From Colocasia esculenta (taxonomy: Eukaryota > Streptophyta > Magnoliopsida > Alismatales > Araceae), in NCBI GenBank assembly GCA_014218235.1, contig CM024766.1, positions 66,329,207 through 66,393,206 on the forward strand: a stretch of 64,000 nt of DNA, in the 5' to 3' direction. Shown piece by piece: positions 9,613 to 21,123 of the stretch. Each line of letters opens with the position of its first letter. Position 1 is the first letter of the stretch. A model generated the notes under the pieces. It was not told the DNA's origin and made no database searches. It was given only the letters and a program-made list of their open reading frames with translations. Made by a program: the position numbers and the translations under genes.

Positions 9613-10825
9613 GTGATGGGTGAGGTGGTCTTGACTCAGAAATGTCATCATTACCTCGGCGCTGAATTTGAGGCATGGATTTTTGAATGTTGAGGTACAA
9701 TTTGAAACGCGATGGGTTAAGTGGTAGCTTTTTTGCTAATATGGATCATAAGTTGAAGTGCGACGCTTGTGTCTGTCGTCATTTGAGAAGCACCCGAGGG
9801 CCATTTTTTTAGGCTGAATCACAGAATTTTTAAGGATATAATCATTGTACATTGAGATTTTGGTCGAATAAAGGATGATATTTATTTCTTATTGAAAGAA
9901 TAATCATTGTGCTTATAAACGGCCACCTTGGGCCATAGTTTTTTTAGCTCTCTTACATAATTCATCCAGTCATTTTCAACCTCCTCTACATTCGGGACCG
10001 ATCGCCTGTAGGTGCTAATCTTCCAGAGTGCTTTGATGGTGTCCGCCTCCTCTCCGTAGCCATTGGTTCCGAGCTCCCTCTTCTTGATCAGCGGGAGATG
10101 TGATGGCCCCTCGAAGTTGCGCCTAGGGAGTTCGAGCTGACCCTATCCGCAAGTCCTTGGCTAGAAGCAACTTTGGAACACAAGTGAAAGCATTTCGTGG
10201 CATGCTTCGGAGATGATCGCGCCAGTCCGCCGTGTCTTCAGCTGATGCACGCAGTTAGCCACCCGCCCTTCTAGGCCAACTAAGATGTCCATGTGCTGGA
10301 GTGGGCTCTTGAAGAAGATCCGGGACAAGCTTGTTACCTCGTTGTTCACATCAAATTTAAAGTGCAGGTCAACCCAACATGTGAATGACAACATAGATCC
10401 ATAAGGAGGCTTACGCAAGCTCGCCGTCATGAGCCCACTGTAGAGGAAGGCTAGCATCGTCTGTCCCAACCTCTTGCCTTTCCATATGCCGCATATTGCA
10501 CTTAATTGTTCCTCTTCAAGCACATTGTCCATGGATGGAAAGAGGAGCACTCCCACTTGGCATATGGTGAAGCCCTTCATCACTCTCTCGAGCTTCTTAT
10601 CGTTCTCCGCTTTGGGCAACTCCTTGATCATACAAGCTGCCAATTTTTGTAGATTGATTCCTTTCACGGCTTGGACATCTTGGGCTGCCCTTCCACTCCC
10701 CATGAAGCTTTCAAGTACTTCCTTGCTCATAACTCCCCTTGGCATGATTGTCATGTCATCTTCGTCTCCTCTCTTCATCCGCTTCAAACCTAATAAAAGT
10801 TCAACTTCTTCCAATAGGATGGTGG
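9613..10825 (+). mobile_element. Element D (old Tat-type), left fragment
   Basis: Sequence of an older Tat-type element between the A1 LTR and the E insertion. It holds the 3' half of D's antisense accessory gene (to 9882). The 9613-9881 part is noncoding and carries two 8-10-8 site pairs (9706/9724 and 9757/9775). D continues at 25773 after E. Confidence 0.75.
9882..10825 (-). pseudogene. D accessory gene 2 (PMD/DUF7745-like), C-terminal part
   Basis: The frame begins at the E insertion with the EEVELLLGLKRMKRGDE segment, matching EELEIMLGLPRYQRGEE of the A2 copy, and runs to TAA at 9882-9884. Two in-frame TAG codons (left bases 10161 and about 10146) interrupt the end. The N-terminal part is at 25773-26329, on the far side of E and A2. 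It is the most diverged of the three copies, consistent with D being the oldest Tat element here. Confidence 0.7.
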
Positions 10826-10868
10826 TGTAAGACCCGACCCACTTGGGCCCTTTGGCCCCATCCTCAGG

Positions 10869-11207
10869 GTCGCGATAGGTGCCCTGGTCATGACGTGGTC
10901 GCGCCAGAGAGGCTTTCCGTGACAGTTTCAGGTCGCGACAAACCCAGTCGTCGTCTTCTCATTGCGACAGGGGTGGTCGTTGTGTCCTTGTCGCGGCGTC
11001 TGACGGTGTCGCGACTGCTTTTCTGACAAATGTGACCACTATCCTTTCTGTCAGAACGACTTTGTCGAGTGTCAGGCACACGCAGCGTTGATGTGACCTA
11101 GTCAGCCATCGCGTTTGCTTTTCCGTCTTCGAGGTTTGACCGCCCTTTTGGGGTCGTGCCGGGGGCTACCGTCGCGACATGGTCGCGACGCCTAGGGGTG
11201 TCGCGAC
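10869..11207. repeat. Palindrome array in LTR E, upstream set
   Basis: Sites at 10869, 10887, 10898 and 10916 follow 18/11/18 spacing, and perfect GTCGCGAC copies at 11171, 11182 and 11200 follow 11/18. Additional single sites lie between. Spacers are unrelated in sequence. Confidence 0.82.
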
Positions 11208-11799
11208 ACGCTAGTTGTCACACCGGGTCGGCCTGTCACGTTCTGGGGGCCGTCGGTTTAAAATCGAACGTCGCACCCCATTCTTCCCCTCTCCCCTTTC
11301 TCTCCTTCTTCTTCCCCTCTCCTTCCCTCCAAGCTCTCTTGCAGTTCTCTCATCCGTTCTTTGTGCTCGAGGTGTTCGTGCTGAGACGGTGTCACCTTGG
11401 TCATGCATAGGCTGTGTTCGTGTTGCGTGGAGCGAGGAGGAGGTGATCATTCCTACGTGAAGGCCCCAACTGGTCGGCTCTACATGTGGAGGTAGGGACC
11501 CTTGATCCTCTCACTCTAAGCATGCTCCCTTCCCCTTTTAGATCGCGTTTTCCCTGTGTTTTGGGGCTTGGGAGTGTGAGGAATCCATGCTCGAGGTTGA
11601 GTGAGGTTTTCCTTCGAGTGTAGATTCATGTGAATCCATGTTTGTGGGGCTCTAAGGGTGGTTTGAAGGGATTTACAGCTTTCAATACATGTTGAGCATG
11701 CTCCCCTCCCCCTGTGGAATGTTTATTTCGTGTTTTGGGGCGGTTCCCAGAGGGACTGCTCTGGAACCCCCCTCTGCTGAAGACGTGACCACTATAGAG

Positions 11800-11934
11800 G
11801 TCGCGATCTTGTCGCGACAGCCTGACTGGTCGTGACATGATCGTGACGCTCTTGGGTGTCGCGACCTGGACGCGACGGCAAGGGCCGCCACGACAGCGTC
11901 GCGATAGGGAAGGGCGTCGCGACAAGGTTGCGAT
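11800..11934. repeat. Regular palindrome array in LTR E: five site pairs, 29-bp period
   Basis: Ten GTCGCGAC-like 8-mers start at 11800, 11811, 11829, 11840, 11858, 11869, 11887, 11898, 11916 and 11927. Every pair is 11 bp apart and every pair-to-pair step is exactly 29 bp. The 3-bp spacers (CTT, ATG, CTG, AGC, AAG) and the 10-bp spacers differ from one another. This is the clearest example of the Tat-type array grammar. Confidence 0.95.
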
Positions 11935-12426
11935 GGCCCAATGAGTCACGATTATATCCGAGAGACAGGTTTTGGTCTTCGTTGTTTCCATTTCTTTTAC
12001 TGTACCCATGGCACCTGTGCTAGTTCCCTACTACAGTCCTACACTAGTCGTTCACCCGGTGCTCGGCACTTGAGGGCTTGTCCCATGTGAGAGGTTGTTA
12101 CCGTTGCCTGGGGCCCCCATCCTCGGGAGCCTGTTGAGGGAGTACTCCAGACTACAAGCGTCCTCGAGTTAGCAGCCCAGCAGGCGGACTCTGGAGCTGA
12201 GGGGAAAATGGTGATTAGGACAGCGGCGTTGAGTCATTTATAGAGCTCTCGTGGTTGGTCTGGGACGCTGAGGACGGTTAGGAGTTCTACCCGGCGCAGG
12301 CCAGCCAGTCCTGTTTCTCACTGCCTCGCTCCTTGTGGCCCCGGAACCACTTGGAGAGGCCAGGCGTGGGACCGTAGTCCGGCCAGACTACGACGGTTAT
12401 TGTTGTGTACTTTGTGTCCTACCTCA

Positions 12427-13842
12427 TGTAATCATGGGGATTGTGCCCCCCCCCCCCAATACACAAGCAAGTATTAAATCTAATAGTATGAAAAGAGGAA
12501 TCTGATCGCCACCTAGATAGTTGCCTAATGATAGAAATGATGTAGGCTAACTATGCTAGGAAAAGGAAAGAGAACGAGGGTGGACCTGGTATAGCGGTAG
12601 TCGTACCTGCCGCGACAATACTGATAACGCGTCACCCTTGGAGGACGCGTCTCCTTGTCGCGTCGTCCTCCTCCGTCGCGTTCTCTTCTGTGCGGGAGAT
12701 GATGGATGGGACCTTCTTCCAGTCCTCCAGCCGGCTAGAGGACAAGAGCTCCTCATGAAATATTGCTTGGGTGCCTACCAAAACAAAGAGAAAACAATAA
12801 AAACCCTATTAGAACAAGTTAAGTGTTGTATCCCTTCAAAAATGAAAAGAAAAGAGGGAGCATGGTGGGAACGAACCGGGGGAGGTTTTTAAACCCCTAG
12901 GGTGTATGAAAAATGTGGGAATATGAAGGGATGCAATCTATCTAGAAAGGAAATAAAACGCATGAAGAAAAGAGAGGAAAAGGGAGGGAGGAAAGAAAGA
13001 GCCCCATGAGGGCAACTCCCTGGTGTGTGATGGCGTCCAAAGCTTATGCAAAGGCTTCAGGAAGAAGTGGGGGTCGTCCTCACGTTCCACGCTCTATGGA
13101 TGTGAAATAAGCAAGCTTTTGAGGTGGGAATGTGAGAAAAATGAGAGGAAATGGGAGAGCTGCGAGACTAAGTCCAGATCAGAGGAGATTTTGGCAGCCC
13201 TTCGGGGTAGAAAATGGGGCTCCCTCGTCCATGAAGAGAGGGCCTTGCTTATATAGACTTTTGAGAGATATTATCCCCTTAAAATGATTAATAATTCAAA
13301 TAAGAGATAAATCCCATTAAAATTCATGTGGGAGAGTCCTATAGGCCTTCTAAAGAGTCCCCTAGCCCCAAACCTCGCCCAAGGGGTTAGGATATTATTT
13401 GGAGATAGGGATAAAGCCATAGGAGGGAAAATAGGAGGTAGTTGTGGAGGCATGCATGCGCGGCTGCAATCGCGTCATATCATAGGGACACGACCTGCTA
13501 GCACGACGGTCTTAGGCGTCACGACAGTATGCCCACGTGCATGAATATGCATGGGATGTCGTGGCAGCCTCTGACGTCACCACACAGTAATGCGACGCTA
13601 CGATACGTCGCGTCAAGAAAATTAATTATTTGTGAATTATCAGCCAATCACATGAAAGGATAAGAGTTATTTAGGCCTAAGGACTCTCTCCAAGTGACAA
13701 TGGGCGGGATTTCATGAAAATTTGAGTTGTTAATGGGCTCAAAACAAGGCTAATGAAGGGCTCAAGGTGAGTGACCAACTAGGGGCTCACTAGGATAGCA
13801 AGAAATATAGTTCAACTTATAAGTCAGAATCGGGTGTCTACA
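12427..13842 (-). repeat. 3' LTR of A2 (1416 bp)
   Basis: Bounded by TGTAATCATG and GTGTCTACA as read on plus. Near-identical to 23604-25028 apart from scattered substitutions. It includes a C run of about 13 at 12447-12459, a TATA box (minus) near 13249-13256 and a decayed palindrome array at 13460-13612. Noncoding. Confidence 0.9.
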
Positions 13843-15132
13843 GATTGCCCCTCCTTGGCTTCCACTTTGTAAGGAAATGAAGCGGAAGTGTAGTGGAGGT
13901 GTCACAAAGTAACGGCGGAGCAGAAATGACGCGAAGTGGACTGAAAAGTGGGGAGCCAAGGTAAAGAGACACCCAATCTAACAAACAAGCAATTGTAACT
14001 TTCGTGAAAGCCCCGAGTTAGTTGCTCGAGCAGAATGCAAAGAAAAACGCAAGTCTGGACGAGAAGGAGAAGAAAGGGACAATCAACCCCTCGATTGAGA
14101 GGTACCCTAGCCGATTGGCCTGCAGGTTTCGCTTTGGAGGGACATGTGCGTGCCAGGTAGGTAACTCATGACTCTGTTCTGGGAGCGGTTCACAACCAAA
14201 ACGGATCAAAGGAATAAAATGAAAATTGGATAGGTAATCTAGACAGGGAAATTCTTGTCAAACTGACGGGAACAACTCACTCGGAGGCAAACCTTCCGAT
14301 TCGGAGTGGAATAGGATTTCTAGTTTAAAGTATGAAGGATAATTGGGCACTCAACAAGAGCTCATCAATAGTCAAGAATGAGTCAGGAAAGCTCAAAGTC
14401 CTACATGATGCATGCTGGGCTAAAAATAAAAGAAATCATCAAAACAAATGCAAATAAAAGGAGAAAATAGAAAATATATCAAAGATAATATTGTTAAGCC
14501 AAATAAGAACATGTCAAGAGACTACCTACAACCGCAGTGCAGGCTTGAATCTATCGTCCTCGAACTTACTTAACACAACGGCCTATCCAACGATTAACAA
14601 TGCGTACCTAGATTATCACTGTTTTTGAGAAAGGGGAACTCAAATCCCAGAGCACATTGAGAACTAGCCGGTCCTTGAAATGATATAATAGGTAGAATAC
14701 TATATAGTAATGCAGGGAGTAAGGAAAGAAATACTTACCTGACTTACCTGTGATGTCCTTTTTTTTTTTAGATTTTTTTATTTTTTTTATTGTTTTTTTG
14801 TGACAAAATAGACATAATAAGCACAAAAATGACAATATATACATAAACACAATCGAACAAGCAAACATACTATGCACATACATGGAAATAACACACATGG
14901 TCGAGAGGCGACGCTTTTAGAGACCGCGACATAGTCGCGTTGCTCCACCATGTCGCGACTTTGTCGCGTCATATCGCGGCATCGTGACTCAAACCGAACC
15001 CTGAAAACGCAAAAGACCCATGTTTATCTCTATCCTAAGACTCCTAGAACTCCATTAGGACTCCTAGACCTCTCCTAATCTTATCCTAACACCTAGTTAT
15101 GGGATTGAGATGGGTTTGCACCTCCTAGAGCT
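13843..15132. other. A2 3' noncoding region: polypurine tract and accessory-gene upstream array
   Basis: The polypurine tract (minus) is at 13843-13858. The remainder is the inverted homologue of 6925-8205 in A1. A T-rich low-complexity tract is at 14759-14801. Palindromes at 14923, 14934, 14952, 14963 and 14981 keep the 11/18 spacing and stand 145-210 bp upstream of the TATA box. Confidence 0.82.
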
Positions 15133-15142
15133 CTATAAATAG
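15133..15142 (+). promoter_or_regulatory. TATA box of accessory gene 2 (A2)
   Basis: CTATAAATAG, starting 83 bp upstream of the ATG at 15216. Position and context match the A1 copy. Confidence 0.72.
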
Positions 15143-15215
15143 AGGAGTTTAGGGTGCTAATCCCGCAGCTTTCTCCCTCCTTCTTCTCTTCTTCCATTTT
15201 CTCTCTCCTCCAACC

Positions 15216-16658
15216 ATGAAGAGGTCTTTCTCAGCCTTCCAAGAAGACATACCACCTTATGCTGGTCCCAAGGCCGCCCGAGAGTCTCATGCTGAACTTC
15301 AGCAACTCTCTTCTATCCCGAGGCACATATGCATGCTCCCGGAGCTCCAAGTAAGTGCTCTTTCTCCTTCTAAATTCTGAATTTTTGCCCTGTTTTGCTC
15401 TGTTTTCTTCTTCCTCCATGTTCTCAACCTTCCCTCTCCCATATCTCTTCAGATTCTTCCTGGCCAAAGGAGATTTTCCAAAGTGCCATGGTTATCTCCT
15501 ATGATAGAGCTACTTCTGCCTGCCTCGATCCACCACTTGAAGGAGTGGGGACTGTCCACTGTGCTTGTACTGGCCAAGCAATACCACAAGATTGTGCACG
15601 TGTGTGATAGCATCACAGTGCTAGTGGAACTGTGGCATCCCCAAACCCACACGTTCATCTTCCTTATGTTTGAGGCTACTATCTTGTTGGAGGAGTTGGA
15701 GATAATGCTAGGTCTCCCACGGTATCAGAGGGGCGAGGAGCTTGCGATTTCCTACACAGTGGCTCCCATTAACGCATGGAGTATCCTTGCGGAGATCACC
15801 ACGAAGAAGACCGACCTGCCCTCCATGACCAGCAGGATGCACATGCACCTTCTCCCCATCGCGCAGTGGGTCATCTCTCAATGCAAGCGCAAGATCGGGA
15901 ACCACACTGCCATTGCCAAGGCAACCGCCATTTGCATCTATGGTGTTATTCTCTTCCCAGCAATGGACGGCGCCATCTCCTTCGCCAATCTGAGCATAAT
16001 CTACTCAGTTTCTAAAGGTATGAGCATAGGACAGGCCGTGCTTGGATATCTATCTGCTGGACTTACTTCTGCAGCCACCGGAGGCCCCTTCTACGGTTCC
16101 GTCATTGCACTCGAACTCTGGATGGGCATGCATATATAGTTTCGGGCCATGGACACCATCTCTACAGAGTGCAAAACCATGCTGCATCATCCCCTTGCAT
16201 TCGTCGATGCGCCTCTCTACATGACACCACAGGCGTAGTGCAAGACAGCACAAGTGAAAGGGTTGAAGGACTGGCGTAATTATCTCAGGAAGATGACAGT
16301 GGCAGAGTTCAAGATGCATCTGCGCTTCCTCCATAATAGAATGATCCACCTGCCTCAGCGTTCTGGATTGGCACTGCGACTGCTGGGCAATGAAGCGTTA
16401 GTCCTCTACAATCCAGACCGTTGCTACCTTCAGTGTGGAGCGACTCGCACGGTGGTTCCCTATCTTCCACATTACCCACCTATTCAAGAGAGGAAGAGGG
16501 GTGACGAACAGGAAGAACGGGATGTACGGAGCGCCCTCGTCCATTGGGAGGGGTGCGCGATGGGTCTTCTCCAGGCCACAGTGGTAGAAGACAAAGATGT
16601 GATCAAGGAATACCTCAAGGCATTGAAGGAGATTCAGCCAGCTGCAGCGGAGACTTGA
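15216..16658 (+). pseudogene. Accessory gene 2 (PMD/DUF7745-like), A2 copy: best preserved, two stops
   Basis: Exon 1 is 15216-15350 (ATG to donor GTAAGT) and exon 2 is 15453-16658 (acceptor TCTTCAG, stop TGA), phase 0, 446 codons. It lies antisense to A2. Conserved blocks are THTFIF..FEATILLEELE, LPIAQW, GVILFPAMDG, GMSIGQAVLGYL, TGGPFYGSVIALELWMGMH and LGNEALVLYNPDRC, ending in an acidic, charged helix-rich tail. In-frame TAG at 16137-16139 replaces a glutamine codon (A1 keeps CAG at 5916-5918). A second TAG near 16236 replaces a tryptophan codon present in A1. Otherwise it is open and recently coding. No catalytic motif or membrane segment is evident. I cannot assign a function; a PMD-like fold is the most likely guess. 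Confidence 0.82.
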
Positions 16659-17543
16659 GAATAGCTACATTGATCTTAGAGAGGATGTTAGATGGTAGCT
16701 AGGGCAGGAAATTTGCATTTGATTGAATGTAGGGATGATTTAGAGAATGTATTGAATAGTTTGGATTAATAAACATGAACTTTGTCCTGTTTGCGCATGG
16801 CTCTATTTGTAACGCGATCTATCTGCCATAAATCACTGCTCTTTTATGCACTGATACTTTTTTTTTTTTAAAGCTGATCTGCCTTTTTAATCATATCAAA
16901 CTCTTCATAACACTAATCACATTTTCATCCACACTGTTTCTTAATATCATCTGATTCAAATCTCTAATGCCACAATACTTCTACTGAGGTTCTCAACTGC
17001 AACTTATCACACACACACTGACCTGATCCTTATCACCTTGTTACCATACACCTATCTCTGCCAACTTTCTATCTCATTATAACTTACTTACTGAATTCCA
17101 TATCCAAACTTGCTAATCTCTTCAATTCCTCTAATTGCAAATCTTTAACAACCAAACTGATTTATCACAGAAATACTCTATACTTGTTTCTGCTAACTCT
17201 GCACTTTATCAACATATAATAGGTATATCCTTCTCAAGGCATTACTTTACATTTCTCTTCTATTCTCTGCAACTGAAAACTTTTAAGTACTATACTTTAA
17301 CTGCTTTAACTGCACTAGTGCCAGGACACAACCACACAATTTATGCCACTATCCACGTTGTGGCTCAACAGCTGCTCACAACTGCCAATCTAACAAACAG
17401 AAACACACGGTTTACGTGCCAAAAGCTCACGTAAAAACTACTTTATATCACACAAAACCGCAGACTTACTACCAGCAGTGAAAATTAATCCATGTATTGG
17501 GACATTATACTTTCAATGTCTTTTCATATTCTAACTGGACATT
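16659..17543 (-). other. 3' flank of A2 accessory gene, then leader of fragment F
   Basis: To about 16810 the sequence matches the 3' flank of the A1 accessory gene. From there to 17543 it is AT-rich DNA lying directly after F's primer site on the minus strand, so it is read as F's 5' leader. The exact junction cannot be placed. No coding region is supported. Confidence 0.55.
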
Positions 17544-17557
17544 GCTCTGATACCAAC
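17544..17557 (-). promoter_or_regulatory. Primer-binding site of F (initiator tRNA-Met type)
   Basis: The minus strand reads GTTGGTATCAGAGC immediately after the LTR end. It fixes the orientation of F (minus) and identifies the adjoining LTR as a 5' LTR. Confidence 0.85.
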
Positions 17558-20500
17558 TGTGACGGACCGGGGTATTTATGCCCATTAAGGCTCCATATCC
17601 AGATCCGCCTCCCGCGAAGGGACCGAAGTCTCGCAAGGGATATCTCACACACGTGTCCAGTAAGAGTATAAAAGACAAACCACAAGAATATAAGACACAA
17701 GAAAGTACATGTGCTCATATCTGTTCACAAATTTGTACAACTGTCCCATTACATTAATACATGTCCAATTAGAAGAGTACAACTACCTGGGGCATACCCC
17801 GAGGGAGCACAAGCTCACACAACACTAACTACTAAACAACTGCTGGTGGTACAAGTCTGACACAACGCCACTGAAAGCCAAACACACGGCAAGCCCTGAA
17901 AAGAACTGTAGGGGAGTGAGCCTCAACAAGTCACTGGCTCAGTAGGGGCTACCCAAAACAACACCGTAACCACAAACACCCCAACCCCAATGGGTCTCAC
18001 TGGCAACATCAATAGCCAAACCATTTCATGCTCACATCATGACAATAAATAACAATTAAACATACTCATGATAATAACATAACGTTCTCAAAAGAAAAGT
18101 AGGACTACAGGACTAACATAAAATCATTAGTCAGCCCAACTACTAAAGTGCCTAAACCACAGTCTCACTGGCACACTGCTACAACAACTGGTTGCCTAAA
18201 CTATAAGCCACACAGGCAGGTCACTGCCTAAGCTGCAAGTTTCACAGGCAAACCTCAAGCACTTGAATAACAGGACTGCTAACAAAGAGCTAGTCCTTTA
18301 TACTCCAAATCACACTACGTCGAGAGCCACACATAAATGGTAGGACTGGCTACAGCTAGCTAGTCCATCACACACTAAATCCATAATCGGAACCATGCCC
18401 AAAAAGGGTAAAACTCAACAATGGAAGGTCTTACACGGCCTCCACGGAGCATAGCTCTACTAACCACAATATGCCTAAGCCACAAGCCTCATCGGCAAAA
18501 TACCCACAAAGGTAACGTATTTAATAATCACAAACTAATCCACAATAAAATATAAACAAAGATCTACTTAAAACAGTTAGGATACAACAAGTGGCAGGTC
18601 AAACCACAAGACCTCCACAACACACGAGAACCTAAGAAGGTTGGTACACAATGTACCACCACAAAACTACAAAGTAACCCACGAAGGGAACATGTACCTG
18701 CTACTCTGAGGTACCACAACACAAACACTCGAACAAAGGGTACAGGAAGGTGGTAAACACCATACTGGACCACAATTATATTGTACCTTTATTTAGGCAC
18801 AATAATACAGGTAAAACCTCAACCGGAAAATCACATAAACTACAACTCAACCACAATTGTGCCAACACCAGGGCACACCTCGAACTAGTCAAACCTCGAC
18901 CACGAGTCATAAACTCACAAACCACAGCCAGTGGCAAAGCACGAGTCAAACTACAGCCATAACAGGCAAAGCACGAGTCAGAAAGAACGACGCCACCACA
19001 CGGGAACGGACTACTAGCTGATCAGGCCAGTATCCAACCCAGACAACACAACACAAGAACAACCTCTCAGCCTCGCAGTCACGGACGAAAGGTCCAACTG
19101 CCGCTCCACAAGGAAGAAGTCAAACAACTGTGGAGACCAACCAACACCACACCTGCAGACACACAGCTGCAGGCCCATGCCTGGCACCTCTAGAGTCTCT
19201 GGCCGGAGCACCCTAAAGTGAGGCACTGGAAAATAGGACTAGATGGGGACCAGTGACGTCTACTGGTGTCCGTACCCCCAACTATGAGCGCGCTACAAGC
19301 GACACAAGAACAAACTCTGGGAAGTCGCTGCCCCACTGCCGTCTTTCCCTCAGCCGGACGTACAACTCAAACTCAGGAGTGAGGGTGTCCAGGAAGACGA
19401 CACAGACCTCGACGGTACAACACCAGTACCGGAACAAAACCCCGAGCACAACAAACACACGTGCCTGACTCACAAAGAACCTGAGGTACCCGACTAGAGA
19501 GGCATTCTGGAATAGGCGCCAGACCACCACACTCGGCTAGCACAAACCACGGTACTTACACATATAGCCTTTACTTATAATTTATGATATACAAGTGTTA
19601 GGATTAGCTTAACATCGGTCACCATATGACCCCAACGCTATCCCACACCAGCACATACCTGAACCACAAACTTGCCTATCATTGGTCACGAGGTGACCTT
19701 CGTGGCAACACACACCACTTACTACATAAATCAATATAATATTATTCGAAAGACAACAACGAACTAGGGCTAGGTTGGTGTGGACCTTCACTTCCCAAAC
19801 ACCACAAAGTCATGGCTAGGCTCACACAGGAACCTCACTGCCTAGTTACTATGACAAATCGTAAGAATTACATTACAACAAAGTGTGTAATATACACACA
19901 CTCAAACCACGTAAACAACACGTGTATATTACACCCTGGTTGGTGTACCACACGTCTTCCATGTAAACCACATGTCCAACACATGGACAACGCACTCCAA
20001 GAGTGCCACGGGTGCTAACGCACCACACATACTGCGTAAAGCAATTACGTACATCACACATCATTCACGTAAAACATGCCCATTACATGAGCAGTATGCT
20101 CCAAGAGCATATCAAGTGCACTGGCTCACACCGGTCATCGCCATGCACACACAAACACACAATATTCTTAACCAGAAAAGCTACGTAAACCACACTGCAT
20201 GGATACATGCACCAGTTGACGGCAACATCGACTGCCGCTTATAAGAAGTAGACGGCAAGTGATCTAGCCGTTTATATCTCGGCTGATGAGCTTGGCGACA
20301 AGCGATGTTGACGCCAAGTTCTTCAGCTCTTTCCCTGCAGAAACCCTAATCGATCCCACATGCATTCCTGATCCCGAAATCATCAAGAAGATAGGAGGAA
20401 ACAGTTCCTCTAACTCCCATGCATTATAATTAAACTAAAACAGCATGCTTTACTACATAAAATCACCAAACCACCCATTATCCCCACACGGTGCAATTTA

Positions 20501-21123
20501 ATCCGAAAATACATTAAAAACACTGATTCAAGTGGTTAAGTCGTGTTTTAATGTTTCTAACAAGCTAACAGGGTTCGTCCCCTACCTCAGAACACGCTCA
20601 AACCTTCCGCAATCTCCTAGTTCACACCGAACCCTCCGCGAACTCCCACGGGAATTGCACCACGCCACGGCGATTCCTCGCGCGATTCGTCACTGCCACA
20701 CGTTCCACGGTCCTCCAAGCATCCTTCAGTACCTGTTGGAAGCTCTAGAAACACTGGAACGTGAAGCTGGGGCAAGAGGGAGAGAGAACCAGAGGAAGAA
20801 CCTGCTCTCGGGTGACCCTATAACCTGCATAATTCTCAGGTTGGCGTGAACCCCTTGCCGCCAAGGATAACCGCCACGCTAAACGTCCACATCTAATGCC
20901 GCCAAGATCATGCAGTCAACGGCAACCTACCTGGACGCCAACAAGTCAACGACCACCTCTGGCCGCCAACTCCTGCTCAACTGCAGCAGGTCCTATTTCA
21001 TTTCGAGACCTAACCTGCACCACACCTACACACACCACGCATCTACACCACACTGGCCTTACAACAGCCATCACAACCACAACACACACGATCCAAAAGG
21101 ATCCGAAAATAAGCAACGTTACA
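17558..21123 (-). repeat. 5' LTR of fragment F (3566 bp), chromovirus-type
   Basis: Bounded on plus by TGTGACGGACC and AACGTTACA. Related to the C LTR (31913-34192): shared blocks include a region rich in AC/CA words and clusters of CGCCA/TGGCG words at 20215-20320 and 20840-20965. It is 1.3 kb longer than the C LTR. No gag, pol or second LTR of F is present, so F is a 5'-end fragment. Open frames inside have no domains and are not annotated. Confidence 0.8.

Larger units (their letters stand above)
10826..12426 (+). mobile_element. Solo LTR E, left part (continues at 25034-25772)
   Basis: Begins TGTAAGACCCGACCC at 10826 and, after removal of A2, ends CGGGTCGTTACA at 25772, about 2.3 kb in all with no internal coding region. 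The target duplication GGTGG is perfect (10821-10825 and 25773-25777). It is best explained as a solo LTR left by LTR-LTR recombination. A pyrimidine-rich stretch at 11280-11335 and two palindrome arrays are the only structure. No gene is supported; open frames here lack domains. Confidence 0.82.

Noticed and set aside
12447..12459. C-run length difference between A2 LTRs
   Set aside because: Homopolymer, prone to slippage and assembly error; not informative.
17544..17557. GGTATCAGAGC strings as tRNA gene parts
   Set aside because: They are isolated 12-14 nt primer sites next to LTR ends, with no cloverleaf.
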